Assembly: GCA_945830595.1 (NCBI GenBank)
Contig: CALZZH010000062.1
Coordinates: 1-11,693 of the forward strand
Length of the DNA stretch: 11,693 bases
Source of the DNA: Avoscillospira sp945864925
GTDB taxonomy: Bacteria > Bacillota > Clostridia > Oscillospirales > Oscillospiraceae
Reading direction: 5' to 3'
Below are positions 1 to 5,577 of the stretch, piece after piece (position 1 is the first letter of the stretch; each line of letters begins with the position of its first letter). The notes beneath the pieces are model-generated. The model was not told the origin of the DNA. It did no database searches and saw only the letters and a list, made by a program, of their open reading frames with translations. The position numbers and the translations under genes were made by a program.

Positions 1-234
1 GAAGACCGTGGTCTTGCCGGCGCCGTTGGGGCCAATGAGGCCGGCGATCTCCGTGCGGCCCACCGTCAGGGTGAAATCATCCACGGCAGTCAGGCCGCCG
101 AAATCGATGCCCAGGTGCTGGGTTTCCAGAACAGGCATAAAGTCCACGTCCCGCTCCGGCACCAAGGACCGGCTGGGATAGGGTACCAGGGGGGAATCCG
201 GGATTTTGTTTGGAGATTCACGGAACTTAGCCAT
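1..234 (-). CDS. livG: Branched-chain amino acid ABC transporter ATP-binding protein LivG (N-terminal part)
   Basis: This is the first 78 residues of the ATPase that powers a LIV-type importer at the cytoplasmic membrane; the rest lies beyond the left edge. The Walker A motif GPNGAGKTT is at residues 68-76, preceded by the FGGLTAVDDF stretch (45-54) typical of LivG. The ATG at 234 overlaps the livM stop by 8 bp and has an AGGAGG 9 nt upstream, inside the livM coding end, so translational coupling is likely. With this start the protein has about 32 residues of polar, proline-rich extension before the point (M33) where LivG proteins usually begin. M33 is an alternative start, but the ribosome binding site favours the ATG at 234. 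Family assignment is firm; the role of the extension is unknown. Confidence 0.93.
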   Translation of the reverse strand, partial: MAKFRESPNKIPDSPLVPYPSRSLVPERDVDFMPVLETQHLGIDFGGLTAVDDFTLTVGRTEIAGLIGPNGAGKTTVF

Positions 235-1273
235 TGTTTTCAGCCTCCTTCTGCTTTTTCCGGTTGCCCAGGAAGTAGATCAGATTGCCGATGGACCAGC
301 GGCCCTTGAGTTCGGCAAACTTGGGGGAGGAATTCAGCAGCATGATCACAATCAGCAGCACGGAATAGGCCAGCATCCGGTAGTCGGACACCCAGTCCAC
401 ACGCAGCAGCTCCGGCAGGGCCCGGAGGATGATGGTGGCGATGACGGAACCGCGGATGGAGCCCATGCCGCCCAGCACCACCAGCACCAGGATTTCGATG
501 GAGGCGTTATAGTCAAACATGGCGGGCTTGATGTTGGCCAGGGTATGGCCATAGAGGGTGCCGGCCATACCGGCGAAAAACGCCGCCAGAATAAAGACCA
601 TGAGCTTGTAATAGGTCACATCCACACCGTTGGACTCGGCGGCGATGCGGTTGTCCCGGATGGCCATGATGGCCCGGCCATGGCGGGAATTTTTCAGATT
701 CATCATCACCAGGACCACCAGGAACACCGCCACCACGGCATAGGGCAGCAGGGTCTTGGTATCGGAGTAGATGGCGCCGGTATTCAGGCCCTTGGCGCCG
801 CCGGTGACGTTGAGATTGGTAATCACGGTTTTGATGATCTCACCGCAGCCCAGGGTGACAATGGCCAGATAGTCTCCCTTCAGCCGCAGAGCCGGCAGGC
901 CTACGACCAGGCCCACCACAGCGGCAGCCAGGCCGCCTACGATCATGGAAAAGGGCAGGCGCACCACCAACGGCAGCACGTCCACCGTGGCCAGAGACAC
1001 CAGACAGCCGGTGAACAGGCCCACGGAGACAAAGCCCGCATGGCCCAGGGACAGCTCGCCCAGCAGGCCCACCACCAGGTTCAGGGATACCGCCATGACA
1101 ATATAGCAGGAGATGGAAATCACCATACTGGTCATCTGACGGCTGGCGGCGCCGGAATAAATCATGACGGCCACGACGATATACAGGACTGCCACCATCA
1201 GCAGGGTGACCATGTTGCCGGTAAGGCCCCGGCGCTTCTTGCCCAGAATAGGCGCTTGTTTCTGTTTCTTCAT
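227..1273 (-). CDS. livM: Branched-chain amino acid ABC transporter permease LivM
   Basis: This is a 348-residue integral membrane permease, one of the two channel-forming subunits of the LIV importer. Hydrophobic helices fill most of the protein. Family hallmarks are visible: HAGFVSVG near residue 80, the cytoplasmic coupling stretch RHGRAIMAIRDNRIAAESNGV, and VVLGGMGSIRGSVIAT toward the C-terminus. Length is normal for LivM. The N-terminus is very basic (MKKQKQAPILGKKRRG), as expected for a cytoplasmic tail. The ATG lies 3 nt after the livH stop, with a modest AGAAGG ribosome binding site inside the livH end. The last codons (KKQKEAENNG) contain the livG ribosome binding site. It belongs to the livKHMG operon. 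Confidence 0.95.
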   Translation of the reverse strand: MKKQKQAPILGKKRRGLTGNMVTLLMVAVLYIVVAVMIYSGAASRQMTSMVISISCYIVMAVSLNLVVGLLGELSLGHAGFVSVGLFTGCLVSLATVDVLPLVVRLPFSMIVGGLAAAVVGLVVGLPALRLKGDYLAIVTLGCGEIIKTVITNLNVTGGAKGLNTGAIYSDTKTLLPYAVVAVFLVVLVMMNLKNSRHGRAIMAIRDNRIAAESNGVDVTYYKLMVFILAAFFAGMAGTLYGHTLANIKPAMFDYNASIEILVLVVLGGMGSIRGSVIATIILRALPELLRVDWVSDYRMLAYSVLLIVIMLLNSSPKFAELKGRWSIGNLIYFLGNRKKQKEAENNG

Positions 1274-1276
1274 GGC

Positions 1277-2155
1277 TCACACCTTCTCACTGATCTTTTT
1301 GCCCAGCAGGCCCGTGGGTTTGACCACCAGCACCAGCACCAGCACGCCGAACACCACGGCGTCGGCCCAGAGGGTGGAGATATACGTTTTGGACAGCTGC
1401 TCGATGATGCCCAGCAGCAGGCCGCCCAGCATGGCACCGGGAATGGAGCCGATACCGCCGAACACAGCGGCAGTAAAGGCCTTGATGCCAGGCATGGAGC
1501 CGGTGGTGGGCCGGATATACACATAGGCCGCGCCGTAGAAAATGGCGGCCACCGCTGCCAGGGCGGAACCAATGGCGAAGGTAATGGTGATCGTATGGTT
1601 GACGCTGATACCCATGAGCTCTGCCGCGCCCTTGTCCTCGGACACAGCCCGCATGGCCTTGCCCATCCGGGTCTTGCTGATGAACAGGGTCAGGCCGATC
1701 ATAATCAGTGCTGTAACCACCAGGGTAGCCAGGGTAATACCGTCGATATACACGCCGCCCAGCTCAATGGTGGGCAGGGACACCACCGTGGGGAAGGACT
1801 TCTGCTCCGGACCAAAGATCAGCAGCGCCAGATTCTGCAGCAGGTAGCTGACGCCGATGGCTGTGATCAGCACAGACAGAGGCGGCGCCTGCCGCAGAGG
1901 CTTGTAGGCCAGGAACTCGATGGTGACACCCAACAGGGCGCAGACTGCAATGCTGACCAGCACGGCCACCAGCGGCGGCAGACCCACCGTAGCCACTACA
2001 GTGATGGCGGCATAAGCGCCGACCATAATGATATCACCATGGGCGAAGTTCAGCATTTTGGCAATGCCGTAAACCATGGTGTAGCCCAGGGCGATCAGCG
2101 CATAGATGCTGCCGAGGCTCAGGCCGCTGATAAGAGTTTGAATCAGTTTTGCCAT
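1277..2155 (-). CDS. livH: Branched-chain amino acid ABC transporter permease LivH
   Basis: This 292-residue membrane permease pairs with LivM. It begins MAKLIQTLISGLSLGSIYAL and continues GYTMVYGIAKMLNFAHGD, the signature LivH N-terminus. The coupling-loop stretch KTRMGKAMRAVSEDKGAAELMGI and the late KAFTAAVFGGIGSIPGAMLGG block are also present. An in-frame start 18 codons upstream (2209) exists. The ATG at 2155 is preferred because family homology begins there, an AGAGGA site sits about 10 nt upstream, and the extra residues would be encoded by the repeat region 2189-2238. It lies 222 bp after livK and 3 nt before livM. Confidence 0.95.
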   Translation of the reverse strand: MAKLIQTLISGLSLGSIYALIALGYTMVYGIAKMLNFAHGDIIMVGAYAAITVVATVGLPPLVAVLVSIAVCALLGVTIEFLAYKPLRQAPPLSVLITAIGVSYLLQNLALLIFGPEQKSFPTVVSLPTIELGGVYIDGITLATLVVTALIMIGLTLFISKTRMGKAMRAVSEDKGAAELMGISVNHTITITFAIGSALAAVAAIFYGAAYVYIRPTTGSMPGIKAFTAAVFGGIGSIPGAMLGGLLLGIIEQLSKTYISTLWADAVVFGVLVLVLVVKPTGLLGKKISEKV

Positions 2156-2188
2156 AGGGCATTCTTCCTCTCTTTTGGGGATTGACAA

Positions 2189-2238
2189 TGGATAATTGAC
2201 AACTGACAATCACGCCATTGTCAATTTTCAATTATCCA
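2189..2238. repeat. Imperfect inverted repeat rich in TTGACAAT
   Basis: Two 22-nt arms (2189-2210 and 2217-2238) match at 20 positions around a 6-nt CACGCC loop. The left arm begins TGGATAATTG and the right arm ends CAATTATCCA. ATTGACAA-type words recur through the arms and just outside them (2181-2189). It lies between livK and livH and can fold as an mRNA hairpin. No U-tract follows on either strand, so it is not an intrinsic terminator. Such TTGACAAT palindromes are common as dispersed intergenic repeats; copy number here is unknown. Confidence 0.8.
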
Positions 2239-2245
2239 CTGTATG

Positions 2246-2314
2246 GTAGGGGCGGCCTGTGGCCGCCCGCCGGAATTTGCTTCCAACATGCGGGCGGCCG
2301 AAGGCCGCCCCTAC
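2246..2314. repeat. Long GTAGGGGCGGCC palindromic repeat
   Basis: Arms at 2246-2270 and 2290-2314 are complementary at 23 of 25 positions around a 19-nt loop. The outer ends are GTAGGGGCGGCC and GGCCGCCCCTAC. It is GC-only in the stem and would form a very stable hairpin in the livK-livH transcript. Related arms occur at 7838-7928 and 9071-9226, so this is one member of a dispersed intergenic family within the window. There is no U-tract after the stem on the minus strand. Confidence 0.88.
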
Positions 2315-2336
2315 AAGGTAATGCTTGGTGCATCCC

Positions 2337-2358
2337 GGCAGCCAGGGAGCTGGCCGCC
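2337..2358 (-). other. Short stable hairpin just downstream of livK
   Basis: On the minus strand a 9-bp stem (GGCGGCCAG with CTGGCTGCC, one G-U pair) closes on a CTCC loop, 19 nt after the livK stop codon. No run of U follows, so it is more likely a 3'-end-protecting or pausing structure than a terminator. It is the first of three hairpins in the livK-livH gap. Confidence 0.55.
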
Positions 2359-2377
2359 TTATGGGTGCCGTACAAAA

Positions 2378-3550
2378 TTACTCGGCGAACAGAACAGCCA
2401 CGCCGTCCTGGAACACCATGGCCTCGGCGGCCTTGTTGGGCTCGCGGGTCTCGTCCCAGGTCATGGTGCCGGTCAGGCCTTCCACGGTGACGCTGTGCAT
2501 GGCTTCCACCAGAGCGGCGGCGAAGTCCGCATCAGCGGGGGTCTTGCCGGTGGCTTCCATCACAGCCTTGACAATGTACACTGCGTCATAGCCGTCGGCA
2601 GCGAACTGGTCGGGGATGGCCTTGTAAAGCTCGTCATACTTGGCGACAAAAGCCTTGGTGGCGTCATCCTGGGCGTCAGCAGCGAAGGGAGTCAGCATCA
2701 TCAGGCCTTCAATCATGGTCAGGTCGGACACCTTGGTCTGGATGCCGTCCAGGCCGTCGCAGCCGAAGTAAATCACGTTGTCCAGCTTGCCCTGGGCCTG
2801 GGTCAGGAACACGGAAGCCTCAGCAGCGTAGATGGGCAGGAACACCACATCGCAGCCGGAGTCGCGGATGGCGTTGATCTGGGTGGAGAAGTCCGTGGCG
2901 GAGCCGGCAGTGAAGGTCTGCTCGGAGACGATCTCCAGGCCCTTAACGTCAGCCTCAGCCTTGAAGGTCTCATACAGACCGGCGGAGTAGTCGATATCGG
3001 ACTGATAGAACACGGCAACCTTGGCGCCCAGGTTGTTGTCCACGATGTAGTCAGCGGAAGCGGTGCCCTGTGCGGGGTCGTTGAAGCAGACACGGAAGGC
3101 GTTCTCATTGCCCTCGATGCAGGCCTTGGCAGAGGAGGAGGGCGTCACGATCAGGATGTCGTCAGCCTTGGCAGCGGTGATGACGGAAGTGGCTTCGCCG
3201 GAGAACACGCAGCCCAGGGACACGTCCATGCCGTCATCCATGAGTTTGTTGTAAGCAGAAACAGCGGAGTCGGGATCGCCCTGGGAGTCCTGGGTGGACA
3301 GGGTGAAGGTCCAGCCGTTGACGCCGCCGGCGGCGTTGATCTCATCCACAGCAATCTGAGCGCCGTTGCGGACAGAAGTGCCATAGTTGGCATAGTCGCC
3401 GGTCATGGGGCCGATGAGGCCCAGCAGGACGTCGTTGTCGCCATCGCTGGCGGCGGGGGTTTCGTTGGCTGCAGTCTCCTGCTTGGAGCCGCAGGCTGCC
3501 AAACTCATAACCATGAGAACGGCCAGCAGCAAAGCAATGATCTTCTTCAT
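2378..3550 (-). CDS. livK: Branched-chain amino acid ABC transporter substrate-binding lipoprotein
   Basis: This 390-residue type I periplasmic-binding-fold receptor (Peripla_BP_6 type) captures the amino acid ligand outside the cell and delivers it to LivHM. A lipoprotein signal peptide is clear: MKK, a hydrophobic core, then lipobox LAAC with lipidated Cys20, followed by a short Ser/Thr/Ala-rich linker. The mature domain starts VLLGLIGPMTGDYANYG (about 41-57). It contains IVTPSSSA, the loop that contacts the ligand alpha-carboxylate and amino groups in this family. A GAGGT ribosome binding site sits 8 nt before the ATG. Ligand preference (Leu/Ile/Val or another amino acid) cannot be read from sequence. 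It is followed by 222 bp of hairpins before livH, which could let it be made in excess over the permeases. Confidence 0.94.
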   Translation of the reverse strand: MKKIIALLLAVLMVMSLAACGSKQETAANETPAASDGDNDVLLGLIGPMTGDYANYGTSVRNGAQIAVDEINAAGGVNGWTFTLSTQDSQGDPDSAVSAYNKLMDDGMDVSLGCVFSGEATSVITAAKADDILIVTPSSSAKACIEGNENAFRVCFNDPAQGTASADYIVDNNLGAKVAVFYQSDIDYSAGLYETFKAEADVKGLEIVSEQTFTAGSATDFSTQINAIRDSGCDVVFLPIYAAEASVFLTQAQGKLDNVIYFGCDGLDGIQTKVSDLTMIEGLMMLTPFAADAQDDATKAFVAKYDELYKAIPDQFAADGYDAVYIVKAVMEATGKTPADADFAAALVEAMHSVTVEGLTGTMTWDETREPNKAAEAMVFQDGVAVLFAE

Positions 3551-3582
3551 TTTTTGTTACCTCGTTTTCTAGTCGGAAATTT

Positions 3583-3611
3583 ATTAAAGCCTTTCGGCAA
3601 TAACACGGGAA
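3583..3611 (-). promoter_or_regulatory. Weak candidate promoter immediately upstream of livK
   Basis: On the minus strand TTCCCG (3611-3606), a 17-bp spacer and TTTAAT (3588-3583) would start a transcript about 25 nt before the livK ATG. The -10 box is good (5 of 6) and the -35 poor (3 of 6). If real, livK has its own promoter after the terminator at 3611-3643. If not, livK depends on read-through from the promoter at 3957-3985. Confidence 0.3.
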
Positions 3612-3643
3612 TAAAAAACCGGCTTTGCCGGAGGGCAAAGCCG
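3611..3643 (-). terminator. Intrinsic terminator / possible attenuator upstream of livK
   Basis: On the minus strand CGGCTTTGCC pairs perfectly with GGCAAAGCCG (10 bp) around a 4-nt loop and is followed within two bases by six T. It lies 40 nt after the stop of the 70-codon ORF and about 60 nt before livK. It can act as the end of an independent small transcript or as an attenuator controlling livKHMG. A short upstream segment, GCAAAG (3676-3671), could pair with CTTTGC of the 5' arm as a weak competitor. Confidence 0.8.
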
Positions 3644-3682
3644 TTAACTTATACACCCGCCACCTTTGCAGCGAGACTAAGT

Positions 3683-3895
3683 TTACGGATTTGCCGCCCG
3701 CAGGCCAATAATTCGTACCAGGCCGGATACCTTCCCCAGCAGAGCTATGAACAAAAAAGACACTGCCCACAGGGCAGCGTCCAGAATAAGCGTACGGGAA
3801 GAGGCAGTCGTTGCGGGCATTTGAGTAGCCTGACAAGCCGGTGCGCACCACGCATCGGCAGACATATTCATCCGGGACATCTGTGCTGCAAACAT
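3683..3895 (-). CDS. Putative 70-residue single-pass membrane micro-protein
   Basis: I do not recognise this protein. The ORF has a strong ribosome binding site (AAAGGAG, 9 nt before the ATG), a good promoter about 60 nt upstream and a canonical terminator 40 nt downstream, so it is framed like a real gene. The first 34 residues are polar with five methionines and a CAPAC motif (Cys17, Cys21). Residues 36-54 (LILDAALWAVSFLFIALLG) look like one membrane helix. The tail KVSGLVRIIGLRAANP is basic and rich in Leu, Val and Ile. Codon use is less C-ending than in neighbouring genes. It could instead be a leader ORF tuning livK expression, although it has no run of Leu/Ile/Val codons. Overlapping minus-strand ORF 3342-3914 reads through livK in the wrong frame and was discarded. 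Confidence 0.42.
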   Translation of the reverse strand: MFAAQMSRMNMSADAWCAPACQATQMPATTASSRTLILDAALWAVSFLFIALLGKVSGLVRIIGLRAANP

Positions 3896-3956
3896 CGTGG
3901 GCGCTCCTTTCCAAGCTTTGCGTATTTATTCCGCTAAAGCAATTTCTTATGCCAAT

Positions 3957-3985
3957 AGTCTACCGTTTTCCCCCTCAAAAGTCAA
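3957..3985 (-). promoter_or_regulatory. Promoter for the 70-codon ORF / livK leader
   Basis: The minus strand reads TTGACT (3985-3980), a 17-bp spacer, then TAGACT (3962-3957). The -35 matches 5 of 6 and the -10 matches 4 of 6 of the SigA consensus. Predicted start is near 3950, about 55 nt before the micro-ORF ATG. It is divergent from the promoter at 4100-4128. Confidence 0.6.
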
Positions 3986-4036
3986 TTATCAGGAATATCA
4001 AAAAGCGCGGCAGCTTTCGCCTGATTTTGTGGCATA

Positions 4037-4056
4037 TTCACAAATCGTTCACAAAT
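4037..4056. promoter_or_regulatory. TTCACA direct repeats at 11-bp period (Pho-box-like)
   Basis: TTCACAAAT occurs twice (4037-4045 and 4048-4056), giving TTCACA-N5-TTCACA. The 11-bp period is one helical turn, and the half-site fits the known Bacillus PhoP pattern TT(A/C/T)ACA with about 5-bp spacers. Only two half-sites are seen, not the usual four. The site lies about 90 bp upstream of both divergent start points. The assignment to PhoP is inference. Confidence 0.3.
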
Positions 4057-4099
4057 TACCTATTTCATCCCTTTCAGTCAGGCCTGTGCCAAATAATCC

Positions 4100-4128
4100 T
4101 TGTGTTTTTCAGGCATATTGAGTACAAT
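4100..4128 (+). promoter_or_regulatory. Promoter for the small membrane protein gene
   Basis: TTGTGT (4100-4105), a 17-bp spacer and TACAAT (4123-4128) form a SigA-type promoter. The -10 is strong (5 of 6) and the -35 weak (3 of 6). The predicted start near 4135 gives a leader of about 28 nt that ends in GAGGGGAGG. Confidence 0.6.
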
Positions 4129-4162
4129 GGACATGCTTATTCTTTGAGGGGAGGACACTCCT

Positions 4163-4624
4163 TTGTCCCTGGCTCACACGATCGTGATGACTTTTCTGAT
4201 TTCCATGGTGCCCGTGCTGGAGCTGCGCGGCGCCATTCCCATCGGCGTGGCCGGCGGTCTGCCGCCTCTGGCCGCCATGCTCATCGCCATTGCAGGCAAT
4301 CTGGCTCCGGTTCCTTTTCTTTTGGTCTTTACCCGCCGGGTGTTCAACTGGCTCAAAACGAAGGGCCGCATCCGCCGGCTGGTGGAGCGGCTGGAGCAGC
4401 GGGCTGCCAAAAAGAGCCAGCTGGTGATGGACTACGCCTGGCTGGGCCTGTGCATCCTGGTGGCCATTCCCCTGCCGGGTACCGGCGCCTGGACCGGCGC
4501 CCTGGTGGCCGCAGTGATGAATATGCGTCTCAAGCGGGCCATGCCGGCCATTGCCTTGGGCGTGGTCATCGCCGGCTTTATCGTCACCTGCCTGACCTAC
4601 GGTGTAACCCACCTGCTGGGATAA
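4163..4624 (+). CDS. COG2426 / Sm_multidrug_ex small membrane protein
   Basis: This 153-residue polytopic membrane protein matches the 'small multi-drug export' family (PF06695/COG2426). The family hallmarks are LELRGAIPIG at residues 19-28 and IPLPGTGAWTGA at 102-113. Hydrophobic segments fall near 3-17, 35-57, 93-112 and 130-150. A basic, charged cytoplasmic stretch (58-86) sits between them. Length is typical. The start is TTG, chosen because GAGGGGAGG lies exactly 8 nt upstream and the family homology begins at once; no suitable ATG exists. Despite the family name, a drug-export role is not well established, so the substrate is unknown. It is a single-gene unit, divergent from the liv region and convergent with the operon at 4744-7709. 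Confidence 0.85.
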   Translation: MSLAHTIVMTFLISMVPVLELRGAIPIGVAGGLPPLAAMLIAIAGNLAPVPFLLVFTRRVFNWLKTKGRIRRLVERLEQRAAKKSQLVMDYAWLGLCILVAIPLPGTGAWTGALVAAVMNMRLKRAMPAIALGVVIAGFIVTCLTYGVTHLLG

Positions 4625-4629
4625 ACTAC

Positions 4630-4657
4630 GCCGCCTCGTTTCCCCAAACGAGGCGGC
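4630..4657. other. Perfect 12-bp stem hairpin after the COG2426 gene
   Basis: GCCGCCTCGTTT (4630-4641) and AAACGAGGCGGC (4646-4657) are perfect complements around a CCCC loop, 5 nt after the stop codon. No T-tract follows on either strand. It may protect mRNA 3' ends or support factor-dependent termination in this convergent intergenic region. Confidence 0.65.
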
Positions 4658-4692
4658 ACAGTCCGGACACTACAATCTCATTGATTGTCTCT

Positions 4693-4721
4693 ATTATACG
4701 CATCCCCCGGGGCCGGCGCAA
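4693..4721 (-). promoter_or_regulatory. Possible promoter facing the COG2426 gene antisense
   Basis: On the minus strand a perfect TATAAT (4698-4693) stands 17 bp from TTGCGC (4721-4716, 3 of 6). A transcript would start near 4685 and run into the hairpin at 4657-4630, then antisense to the end of the COG2426 gene. The -35 lies inside the terminator loop, so the match may be chance. Confidence 0.22.
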
Positions 4722-4744
4722 GCCTCCCCGGGGGATGTTTTTTT
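4701..4744 (+). terminator. Strong intrinsic terminator of the COG2426 gene
   Basis: CATCCCCCGGGG (4701-4712) pairs with CCCCGGGGGATG (4726-4737) around a 13-nt loop, followed by seven T (4738-4744). This is a textbook plus-strand terminator about 77 nt after the stop at 4624. Its T-run touches the stop codon of the opposing gene. The minus-strand transcript can form the same stem but has no U-tract after it. Confidence 0.85.
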
Positions 4745-5571
4745 CATTTTTCCGGGTCAAACCGTTCAAAAATGCAGAGATTTCCCGCCTGCTCCGCCGC
4801 ATCCAGCTGTTCTTTGCTGCGCAGGGTCCAGGACACCTCCACGGGCCTCCAGACGGCACGGCACAGGCGCAGGCTGAGGCCGTGCCGGTCCTCAAACCGG
4901 TAGGCAATAAAATCCGGACGGGTCAGCAGATTGGTCAGCAGATTGGTCAGGACAAACTTCTGATATCCCGGCAGGGCAGCGCCCTTGTCGGCCAGAAAGT
5001 TCTCCGCCAGCTGGCCCCGGCAGACCCGGGGGCGGTGTTTCCGGAACCACCAGACTGCCCGGGGATCAAAGGACTCAATGCAGTAGTCCCCTTCGTAGCG
5101 GTCCAGCACCGCTGCCACAGCCGGACACAGAGCCGCAAAGTTGCTCCCCGCTGTTTTCAGTTCGATGATCAGGGGTGTTTTTCCAGCAAACAGAGCCAGC
5201 ACATCCTGCAGCAGCGGAATATGCTCCTGGCTCTCCTCCAGGCAGTAACGATCCAGGTCCGCCAGGGTCAGATTTTCAATCTGAACGTCGGCCCCGGCCG
5301 TGCGCCGGAGGTTGGAATCGTGGATGACTGCCAGATTGCCGTCGGCCATGAGGTGGACGTCCAGTTCCGCGCCCCAACCCCGCTCCACAGCCCGGCGGAA
5401 AGCCGCCATGGAATTCTCCGGTATGACAGGCTTGTCATGGTAGCCGCGATGGGCGTAGCGGAAGCGCCGCAAAAGCGGCCAGGCTTCGTGGTTCCGGCGG
5501 CAGCACAGCAGCAGGCACCAGACGGCAAAGACTGCCGCCAGGACAATCAGCAGCGCGATCAGGAATTTCAT
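4744..5571 (-). CDS. Membrane-anchored glycerophosphodiester phosphodiesterase
   Basis: This 275-residue GDPD-family enzyme hydrolyses glycerophosphodiesters to glycerol 3-phosphate and an alcohol. Residues 3-24 form an N-terminal membrane anchor. The TIM-barrel catalytic signature then follows: AHRGY (His41, Arg42), PENSMAAF (Glu52), GAELDVHLMADG (Glu69, Asp71) and the second catalytic histidine in IHD (His84). The metal ligand Glu137 sits in IIELK. The sequence ends shortly after the WTLRS block, so it is a minimal single-domain form. Because the positive-inside rule does not settle it clearly, the catalytic domain could face either side of the membrane. The ATG is 6 nt after the MFS stop, and its GGAGG site lies inside the MFS end. 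It is the last gene of a three-gene operon. Confidence 0.88.
   Translation of the reverse strand: MKFLIALLIVLAAVFAVWCLLLCCRRNHEAWPLLRRFRYAHRGYHDKPVIPENSMAAFRRAVERGWGAELDVHLMADGNLAVIHDSNLRRTAGADVQIENLTLADLDRYCLEESQEHIPLLQDVLALFAGKTPLIIELKTAGSNFAALCPAVAAVLDRYEGDYCIESFDPRAVWWFRKHRPRVCRGQLAENFLADKGAALPGYQKFVLTNLLTNLLTRPDFIAYRFEDRHGLSLRLCRAVWRPVEVSWTLRSKEQLDAAEQAGNLCIFERFDPEK
4921..4950. repeat. 12-bp in-frame tandem repeat inside the GDPD gene
   Basis: GGTCAGCAGATT is repeated twice and followed by GGTCAG (2.5 copies). It encodes the duplicated peptide TNLLTNLLT on the minus strand. The length is a multiple of three, so gain or loss of a unit would keep the frame. Confidence 0.85.
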
Positions 5572-5577
5572 CGGCCA

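Noticed and set aside
206..2185. Plus-strand 659-codon open frame opposite livM and livH
   Set aside because: It is antisense to two clear permease genes, and its His/Gln-rich product is typical of a shadow frame.
2156..2209. Upstream livH start at 2209
   Set aside because: The additional residues come from the TTGACAAT inverted repeat, and family homology starts at the ATG at 2155.
2189..2314. CRISPR-like array in the livK-livH gap
   Set aside because: The repeats are inverted pairs of two different sequences, not regularly spaced direct repeats with unique spacers.
2243..3937. Plus-strand 564-codon open frame opposite livK
   Set aside because: It begins in the GTAGGGGC repeat and runs antisense to livK; no ribosome binding site or recognisable domain.
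3611..3985. T-box or amino acid riboswitch upstream of livK
   Set aside because: The leader length and terminator would fit, and GCAAAGGTGGCGGGT (3676-3662) looked faintly T-box-like. However, the conserved AGGGTGGNACCGCG core is absent and the segment does not form part of the terminator stem.
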